DNA of 64,000 nt from Heliocidaris erythrogramma (GCA_025617745.1 CM046869.1:4922244-4986243), one strand, 5' to 3'; shown: positions 1-10,830, numbered from the stretch's first letter. The notes: generated by a model not told the origin, from the letters alone. A program made the numbers and translations.

Positions 1-317
1 TCGGCACTAAAGGGATGCTGCTCCGTACGCAAGCAAGACAAAAAATAAACTTTACAATCTACAGATCGGCATCAACCTTATATTTAAACATCTTTATCCC
101 ACTTTATGTGAAATTGGATCAAACAAATGGCAATTCATCTTTACGTAAACATTTTTGAAAAGACACATGTATTCACTAAAGTAAAAAAATTTGATGCTAT
201 TAAGACCTATTAGAGATATGTCATGTTTACAACTAAACAGCGAGGACCACCATGTTTATTACTGGTCGGATTCATTGAGCGGAGGAAATGAAGCGTTTTA
301 TCAAATGAAAGTAAGGC
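1..317. other. No recognisable feature
   Basis: AT-rich sequence. I see no credible exon, RNA gene or repeat boundary before the first TTAA-flanked element. Confidence 0.5.
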
Positions 318-771
318 TTAAAGACCTCAGCCTGACCCAAAACAACCATATATTGACGTAAAGCTTAGTAAACAAAGAATATAATTTACCCTGGGTATTC
401 ATAAATTTTCGTCTCCGTTTATCCATAAAAAATAAAAAATATAATTTTTTTTGGTCCGCCCCCTCCCAATGGCATAACAACAGAGGAAACTGCAGGGGGT
501 CGCTAGACGTGTGACGACATGTCATGTATACAGCTCCGAGTGCGTCTACACGATATGTTGTCATCAAATTTTCACCCCCCGCAAAGTAGCGTTCCTCAGA
601 GACGGGGCCCTCGTCAGAAAAACCACTGGGGCTCAACATTCGGGACGCTGTTACTCATTCCACAGGAAACGGAATCTCATGAAGTTGGTTTCAATTTGTT
701 CAGAAAATATATAGCTCCCCATGGATGAATAAAGTGTATATTTCAAAATTCGGTCAGGCTGAGGTCTTTAA
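318..771. mobile_element. TTAA-flanked non-autonomous DNA transposon (MITE)
   Basis: TTAA stands at 318-321 and again at 768-771. Immediately inside, the ends are inverted copies: AGACCTCAGCCTGACC at 322-337, with its reverse complement ending at 767. The 446-bp interior has no convincing gene. TTAA duplications are known from the piggyBac and Kolobok superfamilies; this copy alone does not decide which. The short open frames inside show no recognisable domain. Confidence 0.75.
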
Positions 772-1007
772 GACCACCTAATCATCTCCAAACCCTTGTG
801 TGATCACGTTCACGTCACGATCTTTCGTGAATACTAAGCTAATCACGAAGGGTAGGGAGTAACGTTTGTGAAATAATAATAATAATAATAACTAGAAATG
901 TGCATTGCTGGGGCCGCGCAATGCTAAATGTATCCCCCGGCACTGGCAGCGATTTGAAGGAGGGACAAAGACCCTCCCCCATCCCCTCCCTCAAACAAAA
1001 GAAATTA

Positions 1008-2518
1008 GATGTGTAGGTTTCACTAAGACACATCTTCATATAAAATTTGAAAGAAATGTGTTGAGAGATATACCAAGATACATCTCCATACAAAATTTGA
1101 AAGAAATCCATCAAGAAATGTGGCCTGCAGAGTGCACTCACGCCATCCCCTGAAGTATGACCTTTGACCCTATAAAAGACGGAACACTGGTGGCAGCATC
1201 ACCCAAAACTATAGGTTTTTAGATTACACCAAGAGACACCTTCATGCGAAATTTGAACGAAATCCGTCAAGAAATGCAGAAGTAAGAAATGCAGAAGTAA
1301 GAGTGCAAGAAATGGAAAAATGACCTTTGACCCTATAAAGGACGAAACAATGAGGGCAGCATCACCAAAAATTAAATATGTGTAGATTATACCAAGATAC
1401 ATCTCCATACAAAATTTGAATGAAATCCGTCAAGAAATGCAGAAGAGTGCACAAAAGGGACAAATGAGCTTTGACCCTATAAAGGACAGAACAATGAGGG
1501 CAGCATCACCAAACAGTAAAGATGTGTAGATTATACCAAGATACATCTCCATACAAAATTTGAAAGAAATCCATCAAGAAATGTGGCCTGCAGAGTGAAC
1601 TCACGCCATCCCTTGAAGTATGACCTTTGACCCTATAAAAGACGGGACACTGGTGGCAGCATCACCAAAAAGAACAGATTTTTAGATTACACCAAGGGAC
1701 ACCTTCATGCAAAATTTGAACGAAATCCGTCGAGAAATGCAGAAGTAAGAGTGCAAGAAATGGAAAAATGACCTTTGACCCTATAAAGGACAGAACAATG
1801 AGGGCAGCATCACCAAAAATTAAACATATACCAAGATACATCTCCATACAAAATTTGAACAAAATCCGTTGAGAAATGTGGCCTGCAGAGTGCACTCCCG
1901 CCATGCCCTGAAGTATGACCTTTGACCCTATAAAAGACGGAACACTGGTGGCAGCATCACCAAACACTATAGGTTTTTAAATTACACCAAGAGACACCTT
2001 CATGCAAAATTTGAATGAAATCCGTTGAGAAATGTGACCGCCAGAGCGCACACAAACTATCCCCAAAAATATGGCCTTTTACCCTATAAAAGACGGAACA
2101 CTGGGGGCAGCATCACCAGAAACTATAGGGGTCCAGATTTTACCAAGATACACGTCCACAGGAAGTCTGAAAAAAATTCGTCGAGAAATGTGACACACAA
2201 GACATCTATCAAAATATGACCTTTGACCCTATAAAAGACGGAACACTGGGGGCAGCATCACCAAAATCTATAGGGTTCCAGATTTTACCAAGAGACACCT
2301 TCATACAAAATTTGAACAAAATCCGTTGAGAAATGTGACCGCTAGAGCGCACACAAACTATCCCCCAAAATATGGCCTTTTACCCTATAAAAGACGGAAC
2401 ACCGGGGGCAGCATCACCAGAAACTATAGGGGTCCAGATTTTACCAAGATACACGTCCACAGGAAGTCTGAAAAAAATTCGTCGAGAAATGTGACCGCTA
2501 GAGCGCACACAAGAATGT
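1008..2518. repeat. Tandem array of ~150-bp units carrying DR1-like words
   Basis: About ten diverged units of 144-163 bp follow each other head to tail. Each contains a TGACCTTTGACCC-like word, then CTATAAARGACGGAACA, then GGCAGCATCACCA, then an ACCAAGA-ACA block and AAATTTGAA-GAAATCCRTC. The word TGACCTTTGACCC is perfect at 1158, 1321, 1621, 1769, 1916 and 2217, has one change at 1465, and is degraded near 2071 and 2372. The reverse complement of the word is a DR1 nuclear-receptor-type site. The array has no coding signal. It resembles dispersed satellite-like repeats of marine invertebrates. Confidence 0.85.
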
Positions 2519-2703
2519 GACGCGGCGGCGGCGGCGGCGAAAAGCTGGTGAATCCAAAGGGGCATTTCAAAAAGGGGGGCGCACACTGAGGAACCCTCCG
2601 TTTGGCTTCGTCATCTAGGGGGTCCGGGGGCATACTTTGTCAGACAAAACAGGGGGCGCACTCCCCTTGCGCCCCCCCCCCCCCCCTCTGGATCCACGCC
2701 TGA
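2519..2703. repeat. GGC triplet run plus one end of a hAT-like dispersed repeat
   Basis: A short GGC triplet run at about 2522-2538 is followed by G/C-rich sequence with a poly-C run near 2672-2685. It ends in CTCTGGATCCACGCCTG, close to the inverted terminal word GGCGGATCCAGG seen at 10611 and 29297. The matching other end is not evident, so this looks like a truncated copy. Confidence 0.45.
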
Positions 2704-2865
2704 AACTGGACCAGACACTTCGCCAATAAGAGGGGATATTTCACAAATGAATTTGGGCTTAGAATTCACGAAAGGTTGTGTAATGTGACGTACATGTAAA
2801 CGTGATCACATGATTGTTTGCAGTAAGCTCTCCAAAGGTATGTCCACACAGATTTGTATCCAGAC

Positions 2866-3031
2866 AGAAAAAGAGATGGGAAACAACATCACGGAGTGGA
2901 CAGGCCTAGAACTGAAAGACGTCTTGAGAAAGGCGGAGTGCCGGGATGGATAGAGAAGATTGGTTGAGCAGACTACATAGTTGCCCCTATGGACTAACGT
3001 CTAAGGTATCAAGGCAAGGCAAGGCAAGGCA
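2866..3031 (+). pseudogene. Tail of a LINE (RTE/jockey-like) reverse transcriptase, with AAGGC tail
   Basis: Reading from 2873, the frame gives a block with N-N-I-T-E-W-T-G-L, then K-A-E-C-R-D-G, a stop, and R-R-L-V. This is the pattern seen at the extreme C-terminus of many LINE polyproteins (D-N-I-x-E-W-T-G-L, then A-E-D-R-x-x-W-R). The stop TAG at 2951-2953 sits where Trp is usual, so the copy is dead. It is followed by a short AAGGC tandem repeat at 3011-3030, as expected of a LINE 3' tail. Family assignment comes from the motif only. Confidence 0.6.
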
Positions 3032-3104
3032 TACATGTACATGTACAACAGCTAAACATCACATTTATTCACACTCGTTTCCATAGTTGTGCACATGGCA
3101 TGCC

Positions 3105-3345
3105 TATAGAGTACCGAAGTGCCGACGTCATATTCGCCCGTCCAGGTTACTGGTTCCAAACAACAAAACCCGCACATGAGGTTCACCGCAAAATCATTCA
3201 AGCAACAGGTTGGAGCAGGGCAAATTCACTGTTTAGAGCTGGTGCAATCACCACGCCATTGTTCAGCACAAAATTGTTTGGAACCAGCAACCTTGACAAC
3301 TTGGCCGGTATGACGTCACACTTCGGTACTCTATATTCTCACACT
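3105..3345. mobile_element. Palindromic MITE with ~60-bp arms
   Basis: The left arm starts TATAGAGTACCGAAGTG and contains GACGTCATA, then TGGTTCCAAACAA near 3150. The right arm ends with the reverse complements in mirrored order (TTGTTTGGAACCA near 3278, TGACGTCA near 3311, CACTTCGGTACTCTATA near 3320-3336). The centre is about 110 bp. The outer TA suggests a TA-duplicating element, but the duplication is too short to prove. Confidence 0.7.
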
Positions 3346-3410
3346 GTCTGATTTTCTTCCCTTTATCAAGGTTTAAAACAAACAGCACAACCACAAAGAG
3401 ATATCTCCAT

Positions 3411-3436
3411 GGGGGGGGGGGGGGGGGGGAGGGGGG
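3411..3436. repeat. Poly-G run
   Basis: A run of 19 G, one A, then 6 G. Homopolymer only; its length is prone to assembly error. Confidence 0.9.
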
Positions 3437-4024
3437 TAACTTGCATATATTGTAGTACAGGGATGTGCTGCTTAGAAGACCACCATTCTCGTACGTTCTC
3501 AAGGAACAAAAGTGCTCATATTTCTCCCTTCCCCCACCCCCCTAAGCGCCCCATTCCCTATAACTCTCGCATACGTACGTCCATTCAATTGCTTGTGCAT
3601 GCACTATAGAATCCCCATACTAAGTCCCATAGCTCCTTAGACCATGTTTTTTCGCTCAGCTGGGTATAGTTCCACCGTTCCAAAGACCCTTTGTCTTTCG
3701 CTTCTATTCACTTCCTTAGATCCCCCATTTAGGGGTTGGCTGAGGCATCCTCGTCAACATAAAACATAAAACTCAACCTTTCACTGATATCTGCTTCTTT
3801 GATTTTTCTGCTATTAAAATGCATTTATTTTGGGGGTTTAATTCTCCTTTAACACATAAACCAGTAATGATCATCCAGCCTTTACACCATTTGCTGCAAG
3901 TAAGGAGGCTCGCTTGTGTAGGGTATCTGGCTTACAAATGAAAACATTTGAGGCCATTCACCAGTGCTCTGCAGGCTTGAAAATTTCACTATTTCCTTTA
4001 AAAATTCATTTATGTGACAGATAG

Positions 4025-4301
4025 AGGGGACGTAGTCGGGTGGTTTAAACAGTTGACTGGAGATGGGAAGGTTGTGGTTCGAACCCCGGCGCAGCACTAC
4101 TGTCCTTTGGCAAGACATTAATCTACATTTGCCACTCTCTATCCAGGTGTTAAATAGGTACTGGCAGGAATGAATTCCTTGAATGCTGTGAGCGCCAAAC
4201 TTGGAAGCCTATCTAGAGCCGGGATTATGTTGGAGTGCCTTGAACACCATTCATGGTGAATATGAGTGCTATATAAATATCCAATATTATTATTATTATT
4301 A
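4025..4301 (+). repeat. tRNA-derived SINE, ATT-tailed
   Basis: The head resembles a class-II (Ser/Leu-like) tRNA: an A-box-like GTAGTCGGGTGGTTTAAAC near 4031 and a B-box GGTTCGAACCCC near 4075. A body of about 200 bp follows, and the element ends with ATATAAATATCCAATATT and an ATT tandem tail at 4285-4301. A second copy of the same family lies on the minus strand at 56910-57163 (shared TTTAAAC head and CCAGGTG body). RNA polymerase III transcription would be expected for an intact copy; this one is diverged. Confidence 0.8.
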
Positions 4302-4594
4302 TATTCATATAAATTTTGTTGTCATAACACTTAAATTCTTTTTTTTTAATACGAAAAAAGAATTTTCCAACTTTTGGGTATCCCTTTAATGCAAGATACA
4401 AATATTCATATACATCCTCTGGTATGCATAAATCATTAGTTCTGCAGAAGCATTGTAGTAACCATGACTACTGGCTCACACATTGACAGGTGTGATTCTT
4501 TAATGAGTCTGTTCTAATTATAAGCCAGCCATCTTAAAAAAGGTAAATCAAGCATGTACAATTTTTGTTTGGTTTTGTATGTTTGGTTGGTTAT

Positions 4595-4596
<2 letters not shown>

Positions 4597-4632
<36 letters not shown>
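4597..4632. repeat. 36-base poly-G tract
   Basis: An uninterrupted G tract of 36 bases. It can form quadruplexes and is a likely site of length variation or assembly error. Confidence 0.95.
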
Positions 4633-4634
<2 letters not shown>

Positions 4635-5305
4635 TGTCTCATTGAGGCCTGTACATCGTCCCTGTACACAAAAACGGATTTAAAAAGGTACTTTTTCAGC
4701 ATTACGCGCGTAACCCAGGTTACGAGTTTAGGGTATCAAAAACAGCAAAGAAAAAGGAATCAAATTCAGAGGTGATAAGAAGATCCGCGGAAAGGGTATA
4801 AAAATCAGAGATGTTAAACGGATTGACCTGTTTATTGTATCAAAATTACTGCTATTGCAATCCCGTTTAGGGTGATTTTCAGAAAGTGATTTACGCGGAT
4901 GATGTACAGGTCTCAATGGGACATGCACCCCGGGGGTTATCCTTGTTTCTCGTACAGAACTAAAGAAAGCATTGGGTATCGGTGCACACCAAGCCCATTT
5001 ACAATGCAACAATTTGGGGATGCGGGGTAAATACATGTACCATACCTGTTAATATCAAGCCCTGGGTAAATGAACAATTTACTTGTCATATCTTGTGGAT
5101 CTACTGAATATGCAGCCTATTTAGCCACATTTTTAGCGAGAAAATATACATTTACATGTTTTGAGTTTAGACAATGACTAAGCACTGTGACTCTCATTTA
5201 CAGGGGTCACCAGTCACCATCACTTTTTGTTTTATTCTTGTCAATAATATATGTAAAATTAATTGTTGTTTAATTGTTGTTTAATTGTTTAATTGTTGTG
5301 TTAAA

Positions 5306-5496
5306 CTGGGCGTTGTGGCGTGCGCCTGTAATCCAGCTACCAGTGGAAGTTATAAACTGATTCAGCGGACCCAGGTTCGAGACTGAGTCACGTCTTTCGG
5401 ATGGTGACGTTAAAGGTCGGTCCCAGACGTAAATAATCATTTCTGATTGATACACGTCTGTTAAAACCCAATTACACACACACACACACACACGTT
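5306..5496 (+). repeat. SINE with 7SL/Alu-like head and CA tail
   Basis: The first ~35 bases (5306-5340) read like the 5' Alu domain of 7SL RNA: GGGCGTTGTGGCGTGCGCC, then CTGTAATCCAGCTAC. A B-box-like AGGTTCGAGACTG follows near 5372. A body with TTCGGATGGTGACGTTAAA at 5396-5414 comes next; this body word also occurs in the SINE at 11790 (TCGGATAGGACGTTAAA). The copy ends in a CA dinucleotide run at 5473-5492. The 7SL resemblance is read by eye. Confidence 0.6.
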
Positions 5497-6269
5497 GTTT
5501 CTGTAGTTGGAATTGCACAATTGACAATGGTCATTATAACAAATCCACATGTTTTTATTTAGAACTGAAAAAAAAATTAGTCATTGGCCTACATCAAATA
5601 GGGTCTTTTGTTTTGACATATTGGGTAGACTTGGGTATATTTGGATCCCTTTTCACTTTTTTAATTGCTGCATTAAATTCCCACATAATAAGGAGGAGTA
5701 CTTTACACCAATAAGAGTTACAATTCAACTTTCCATCCCAAAACAAAATTTCTGGATAGGAGCAACTTTTTTTTTCTAAAAGTACCCCTTTCCCCTTCTG
5801 ATAAATGCCCCTTTTCAAATCTAATAACTGTTGTGGTTTTGTTTACAATTTTTCAGCTGGTGACATTTTAATTGAGTGGATAGAGAGTTCCAGAGCCAGG
5901 GTGCAGCAGCAGTAAATGCTCCATCACCCCCTAACTTACATGTACATGTAAAGCTGCCCCTGCTTCAGCACCCCACACTAAGAAAATATTGTACAGTCTG
6001 AAGCACAAATATTTTGCAATATGGATTTAAATACCTTCAAAAGAAAATAAATTGCCATTAATGAATTTATAAGTAAGTTCGCATAAATATTTTATCAGTG
6101 AACATTTAAATTTCAGTTACGTTGCATTAAGGGTGTCTTCTTCTCAGGACATGTACAGTCCGCTGCTGGCGTATTATCGTACCTTGCGCATGTCAAGGGT
6201 ACAGTGAGCAACTAGTAAAGACACACATCCAGTTGCCTCATGTAAATGGAAAATCCTCATGAGAATTAT

Positions 6270-6657
6270 TGGAAAGAGTTCCTCTTGCGACAGCCACCTA
6301 AAATTGCTCAAATCCAACTATAGCAAACATTCTAAAAGAGGGCGATATTTTTGATGGGTTGAGTAAAAATCTCTCTGTCTCTGTTTCTCTGTCTCCTCTG
6401 CCTTTTCCAATTCTGTAGAGAGAAAACATCGGTTAGTAACAAATGAAACAAACGACAAATGACAAAGCTGGGTATCGAACCTGGGTCCTCGATATTGCCA
6501 GTCCTCCGACTTAATGATGTACATGTACCTGCGAGAACGAGTTGAAGTCGAAGGTGTTCAAAACATATATATACCCTAACCCTATATCTATAGAAATTTT
6601 GCACCTTTATATATATTTTTTTCATTTTGGGTGGCTGTCGCAAAAGGAACTCTTCCC
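6270..6657. mobile_element. Inverted-repeat element containing a tRNA-like B-box
   Basis: AAGAGTTCC, then TGCGACAGCCACCTAAAAT at about 6273-6304, is repeated inverted at about 6623-6656 (TTTGGGTGGCTGTCGCA, then GGAACTCTT). Inside, on the minus strand near 6465-6500, is a B-box-like AGGTTCGATACC preceded by a tRNA-like stretch, so a degraded tRNA-derived sequence is included. No coding exon is supported. Confidence 0.55.
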
Positions 6658-7011
6658 AAAAAATGATGGCAAACCCGGAGAACAGGGGCCGGTCTGCGCG
6701 TGCTGTATTCATTCGTGTGCAAGCAAATGTAACCCAGCGGCGGCGACGATTTTGCACCAGATTCAGCGATGAAACATTTGCGCGTTTGACTCCATTTCTG
6801 GCCAAAATCGTTATGATTTTCATCAAACAACTACAAATCTGAAAGCCAAGAGGTCAATATGATATATCACAGCATTAATTACTTGATTTAAAATGTATTT
6901 GGAAGTTGTTTTGAACTTCATTATGAACTTGGTACATGTGTTAATTTTTGCCTCTGCCGATCTCCGCAGTGTAAAGACCGGCCCCTATTCTCCGGGTTTT
7001 GCCAAAATGAT
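6656..7011. mobile_element. Second inverted-repeat element abutting the previous one
   Basis: ATGGCAAACCCGGAGAA, then AGGGGCCGGTC at about 6664-6693, is repeated inverted at about 6976-7005 (GACCGGCCCCT, then TTCTCCGGGTTTTGCCA). The ends are about 30 bp and the interior about 280 bp. It is AT-rich and without a gene. Confidence 0.6.
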
Positions 7012-7193
7012 AAAGAGTCAACATCCACAAAAAAAAAGTACACTTATCATCATACCTTCATAGGTCTACTCATAAATACTTCTCAGAAACAAAAATTTAT
7101 ATAAATGAAAGGGCTGCCTGGGATGGAGTAAACTAAACTCTAAAGCCTAAACTCTAAAAGAGTCTAGGCCTAGACTAAAGGCACTCAGTTACA

Positions 7194-7202
7194 GTTACAC
7201 AT
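7194..7202. repeat. 9-bp target-site duplication, left copy
   Basis: GTTACACAT directly precedes the left inverted end of the 2.4-kb element and is repeated perfectly at 9624-9632. Confidence 0.85.
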
Positions 7203-7478
7203 GGCTTGTCTCGAATGGGTGGGGTGCGGGAGCGGGATGGGAGCGGGATGGGAGCGGGAACGGGCACACCCTTTCGAGACAAGCCCCCCCGGTTATCTCG
7301 AATGGACGCGTTCCCAGCGAGAAGTTCAATGAACGCGCCACTTCGAGACAACCGGGGGGGCTTTCCTCGAATGAGTGTGTTGAGTAGACTTTTGTAACAG
7401 ACGTTTTAGAATTTTTTTTGAAAAATGTACTCTTGCTGGTTTTTTCGTTTTTCTTTTGTCTAAGATGTAGAAAATATA
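7203..7478 (+). repeat. Left terminal inverted repeat of the 2.4-kb element
   Basis: It contains the word TCTCGAA or its complement four times in alternating orientation, plus a GGGAGCGGGAT minisatellite and two C/G heptamers. The alternating words make sub-hairpins and could be transposase binding sites (inference). Confidence 0.85.
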
Positions 7479-7635
7479 AAAAAACGGTATCTAAAAATGC
7501 TTTTGACAAGGAAATCATTATTTGTGCAAAATAAATCGGAGAATTGAATAATTATGCATTAAAACACACGGGGAAGAAAGGGCAAGTGGCGTAGCTAGGA
7601 TTGTTAATTTATTTTTATTTTTTTGGCGTGACCTG

Positions 7636-8545
7636 TTAAAGGAGAATTAACCTAAACAAATGCAGACGAAAGTGTTCAAAGGTGTTATTTATTCCTACTT
7701 GTTAGACTATATGGCTTCGCGCCAAAATTTACGAGATCGATACGAATCAAGATTTTCTGAGCAAAATTTATCATCTGCTCGCAACATGTATCGTCTGCTA
7801 GCAGTACATGGGGGCCGCCATTTTTTTTATGTGTACATGAAGATTTTCTTAATCCAAATGCTCAATTGCCTCTTTCAAAATTAAAAACCCGTTTGAGATT
7901 AAAAATATAGAATAGATATGTCAATTTATTTTTAAACTGACGATTTCCTTATATATTTCTGTTGAAAATCGATATTCGCTTAATAGAAATCTATTTTCTC
8001 GATACTGTGACGCATGGGACGGAGCAAATTAATTCAAATTTATGGATGCTTCTTCCCGAGCATCTATAGCGGCAAACTATGCATTCACCTGATTTCGGAT
8101 AATGGACTTGAAAAGTCAGAATGCATGCTGCATATATTATGTTCTGCTCTGTTTGGCAAACCCAAGAAAATAGATTTTTGTTAAGCAAAACCAGACAATT
8201 TAAAAAATCATTATAAAGATTTAATTTTTATAATACATGTAAACACCCACTTTATATTTTTTGTCACATATGGGATTTTAGGTAATGAAGAAAAGCAATT
8301 TAGGTTTTGGATTCAAAATATCTTCTTGACTGGAACATTTCTCAATGGTTCATGTACAAATCCAAATCAGCAAGAAAATGGCAGCCCCCATGGAAATGAG
8401 TAGGAGACGATACCGGGTGTTGGAATATCTTTATTTATACCCTTTTCTGATTATCTTATTAGAAAATGATTTAGGCCAACAAGTAGGAATATATTACACC
8501 TTCCAATATAAGTAAATTTGTAATTAGGGGTTGATTCTCCTTTAA
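7636..8545. mobile_element. Kolobok-like TTAA MITE, copy A
   Basis: TTAA at 7636-7639 and 8542-8545 flanks the ends AGGAGAATT (left) and its complement GATTCTCCT (right). Inside, about 200 bp at each end are diverged inverted copies: the left has GGTGTTATTTATTCCTACTT and the right, read in complement, has GGTGTAATATATTCCTACTT. Copy B at 18099-18997 is nearly identical over the whole length. The terminal word matches the THAP-carrying element at 42510, which points to the Kolobok superfamily. Open frames of 60-75 codons inside show no domain and are not called as genes. Confidence 0.85.
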
Positions 8546-8734
8546 ATATTGTGAAATTGTGTTACAGACATGTGCTGACATAAGCCAAGGTGTGTTTATC
8601 ATCTTTCCAAAGTTAGAAACACCTTTTAATGCCACTATCATTCTATCAATACCCACTATCAAAAGTCAAAACTCATATCAAAAGGTCGTTTGTACCCGGC
8701 CCCCAACTCCCCATACCAGGGGTAGGCCTATGCT

Positions 8735-8935
8735 CGTAACTCCTTTTCAAAAGTGACCCCCTATTCCGGAGAAGTTGGAATTTGTTTTACCCCCTATCCG
8801 GGAAATTTTCTGAGATATTGCACCCCCTATCCAGGCAATTTAGGAAATTAACCCCCCCACCTATCCCCGGGGAGGAAACCACCAGAGTCTGCGAAAATTG
8901 ACCCCTATTTACATTTTCCCGGGAATATTTTTTCA
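8735..8935. repeat. C-rich degenerate minisatellite
   Basis: Repeated CCCCCTATYCSGGRAA-type words at about 8757, 8790, 8823 and 8858 are spaced 30-40 bp apart. Non-coding, within the 2.4-kb element. Confidence 0.55.
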
Positions 8936-9148
8936 TCTTCCTCATTCATCTTCCTATTTTCTTACTCACCCACCAATAAGGGGTGGGGCATGGCCATCTT
9001 GTGCCTCCCCCCCCCCCGTAAAAAAATACGCCGCAGTGAATTAACATTCTATTCTGGACTGTCTGCCCGACCAGACCTTTGACTTTTAAATGAACATTCC
9101 ATTATGAATTCATGCAACCTCATACATTCATTTGACAACCCCGGTTAT

Positions 9149-9342
9149 CAGTGACGGCACCGGGGGGCATGGGGGGGGGGGCATTTGCCCCCCAGTCAGA
9201 AGCTTTGCCCCCCAGTTGCCCCAATAATTTTCGGAGTGAAAAAAATAAAGGGTGGAAAATTTTGTTTGTCCGCCCTTGCCCCAACAATTTCTTTTGCCCC
9301 CCCCCCCCCCACCCCACTTTAAAAATCCTGGTGCCGCCACTG
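9149..9342. mobile_element. Short hAT-like non-autonomous element
   Basis: The ends are CAGTGACGGCACC (left) and, in complement, CAGTGGCGGCACC (right). The flanks are CCGGTTAT and CCGGTATA, an imperfect 8-bp duplication. CAGTG-type ends with 8-bp duplications are hAT-like. The interior is C/G-homopolymer rich. Confidence 0.65.
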
Positions 9343-9346
9343 CCGG

Positions 9347-9623
9347 TATATTTTCTACATCTTAGACAAAAGAAAAACGAAAAAACCAGCAAGAGTACAT
9401 TTTTTCAAAAAAAAATCTAAAACGTCTATTACAAAAGTCCTACTCAACACACTCATTCGAGGAAAGCCCCCCCGGTTGTCTCGAAGTGGCGCGTTCATTG
9501 AACTTCTCGCTGGGAACGCGTCCATTCGAGATAACCGGGGGGGCTTGTCTCGAAAGGGTGTGCCCGTCCCGCTCCCATCCCGCTCCCTTCCCGCTCGCGC
9601 ACCCCACCCATTCGAGACAAGCC
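9347..9623 (-). repeat. Right terminal inverted repeat of the 2.4-kb element
   Basis: This is the inverted mate of 7203-7478, with small differences in the GGGAGCGGGAT tract. The 9-bp direct repeat GTTACACAT follows at 9624-9632. Confidence 0.85.
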
Positions 9624-9632
9624 GTTACACAT

Positions 9633-10600
9633 TACCATGATTACCAGTGCCTTAAATTACCAGTGCCCCAGATTACAGATGTTCATTATTCATTTCATGG
9701 GTCTCACAAAGTCACATACTCATTGGCACACATCAACAAATCTCTACTCGTAGCCCAACACTACAGCAAGACCAAGAGACCCTTCTTTTCATAAGTTAAA
9801 TAAATAAATTACTTCCAAATTACAGTATTCAGACAGCTGACTCTAGATTAAAATGGTCAAATCACAATGTATCTTACCGTACAATCCGTTACTCATGTTA
9901 CTAGCGCCCTCCAACTGCGTGTATTTGAATGCCTCCTATACCGTACTACTAGAACTGCGAACTGTATACCTGGTCGTGCAATGTGTATATCATCATTGAA
10001 CTAGATCTCTAGCTCTATCTATAAGGATTATTTGCAAACAGGTGTATTTTGTATACTGCACAGACACGCGCGCTGGTGTTGTATCATAATGCACTCATCC
10101 GTGCAAATGTATGGGAAATGACGTTAGGTTGCCAAGACGTAGAGAAACAATAATTGATTGGGGGATATAGGGTCAAAAGAGGGCGTTAACATGAAAAGAA
10201 CTCCCAGCTACCATTGAGCAAATACATGCTTGGAATTATAATTACTTGACACTGCATGCAATGAAATTTCTTCATAATAATATAAATTCTGAAACTTTCA
10301 AATCACCAAATCACCCAACATTGGCTGTCGGCCTATGCTTTCATAATTCTGTTATGAACAGGCCCTATCATGCTAGTTTGTTTCTACTACAGAAGACAGA
10401 CATTTGTATGTACGTATTCATTTTTACCGGATTATAGGCCTATGTTTCTCCATGGAAAGAATACATTTTTATAGCAATTTAATTTTATATTCATCCCACT
10501 GTAAAATCTCATTTTTCCCTGGTTCCCAGAACAAATTTGTACTCCTTTTGTAGCTTATTCCCACGTTTCAATATCAAGCTGATTATGTTGATCAATACTC
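9633..10600. other. No recognisable gene
   Basis: AT-rich sequence. Short open frames (for example 10246-10437) have no domain or splice context. I see no repeat boundary. Confidence 0.45.
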
Positions 10601-10605
10601 CTAAT

Positions 10606-10830
10606 CATTGGCGGATCCAGGGGGGGGGGCACTTCCGGCCCGTGACCCCCCCCCCCCCCTTTTTGGAAGAGAAGTATGCATTTTGACCATAGACGATCCG
10701 CCATTTTCTCGATTGTGACCCCCCTTTTCGAATGAAGATCTTTTTTCTTTTCTTTTTTCTTTTTTTTTTTTTGGGGGGGGGGGGGCTTGTCAATTATGGA
10801 GGGAAACTGGACCCCCATAACCCCCTGCTG
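10606..10830. mobile_element. Truncated hAT-like repeat (GGCGGATCCAGG end)
   Basis: It starts CATTGGCGGATCCAGG and continues with poly-G/C and a segment (GCATTTTGACCATAGACGAT and following) that is the inverted match of the complete element at 29292-29620. No right-hand end is found, so the copy is incomplete. It includes pyrimidine and poly-G runs at 10740-10785. Confidence 0.65.

Larger units (their letters stand above)
7203..9623. mobile_element. Mutator-like foldback element with 276-bp inverted ends
   Basis: The ends, 7203-7478 and 9347-9623, are near-perfect inverted copies beginning GGCTTGTCTCGAATGGGT. The element is bracketed by a perfect 9-bp direct repeat (GTTACACAT). Nine-base duplications with long inverted ends are typical of Mutator-like (MULE) elements. 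No transposase is visible, so it is non-autonomous. The interior holds a TTAA element (7636-8545), C-rich minisatellite-like DNA (8735-8935) and a hAT-like insert (9149-9342). MULE membership is inferred from structure only. Confidence 0.8.

Noticed and set aside
1008-2518. CRISPR-like regularly spaced repeats
   Set aside because: The whole ~150-bp unit repeats, not a short repeat with unique spacers, and the context is eukaryotic.
6332-6826. 164-codon open frame on the minus strand
   Set aside because: It spans two inverted-repeat elements and a tRNA-like segment; composition looks like translated repeat.
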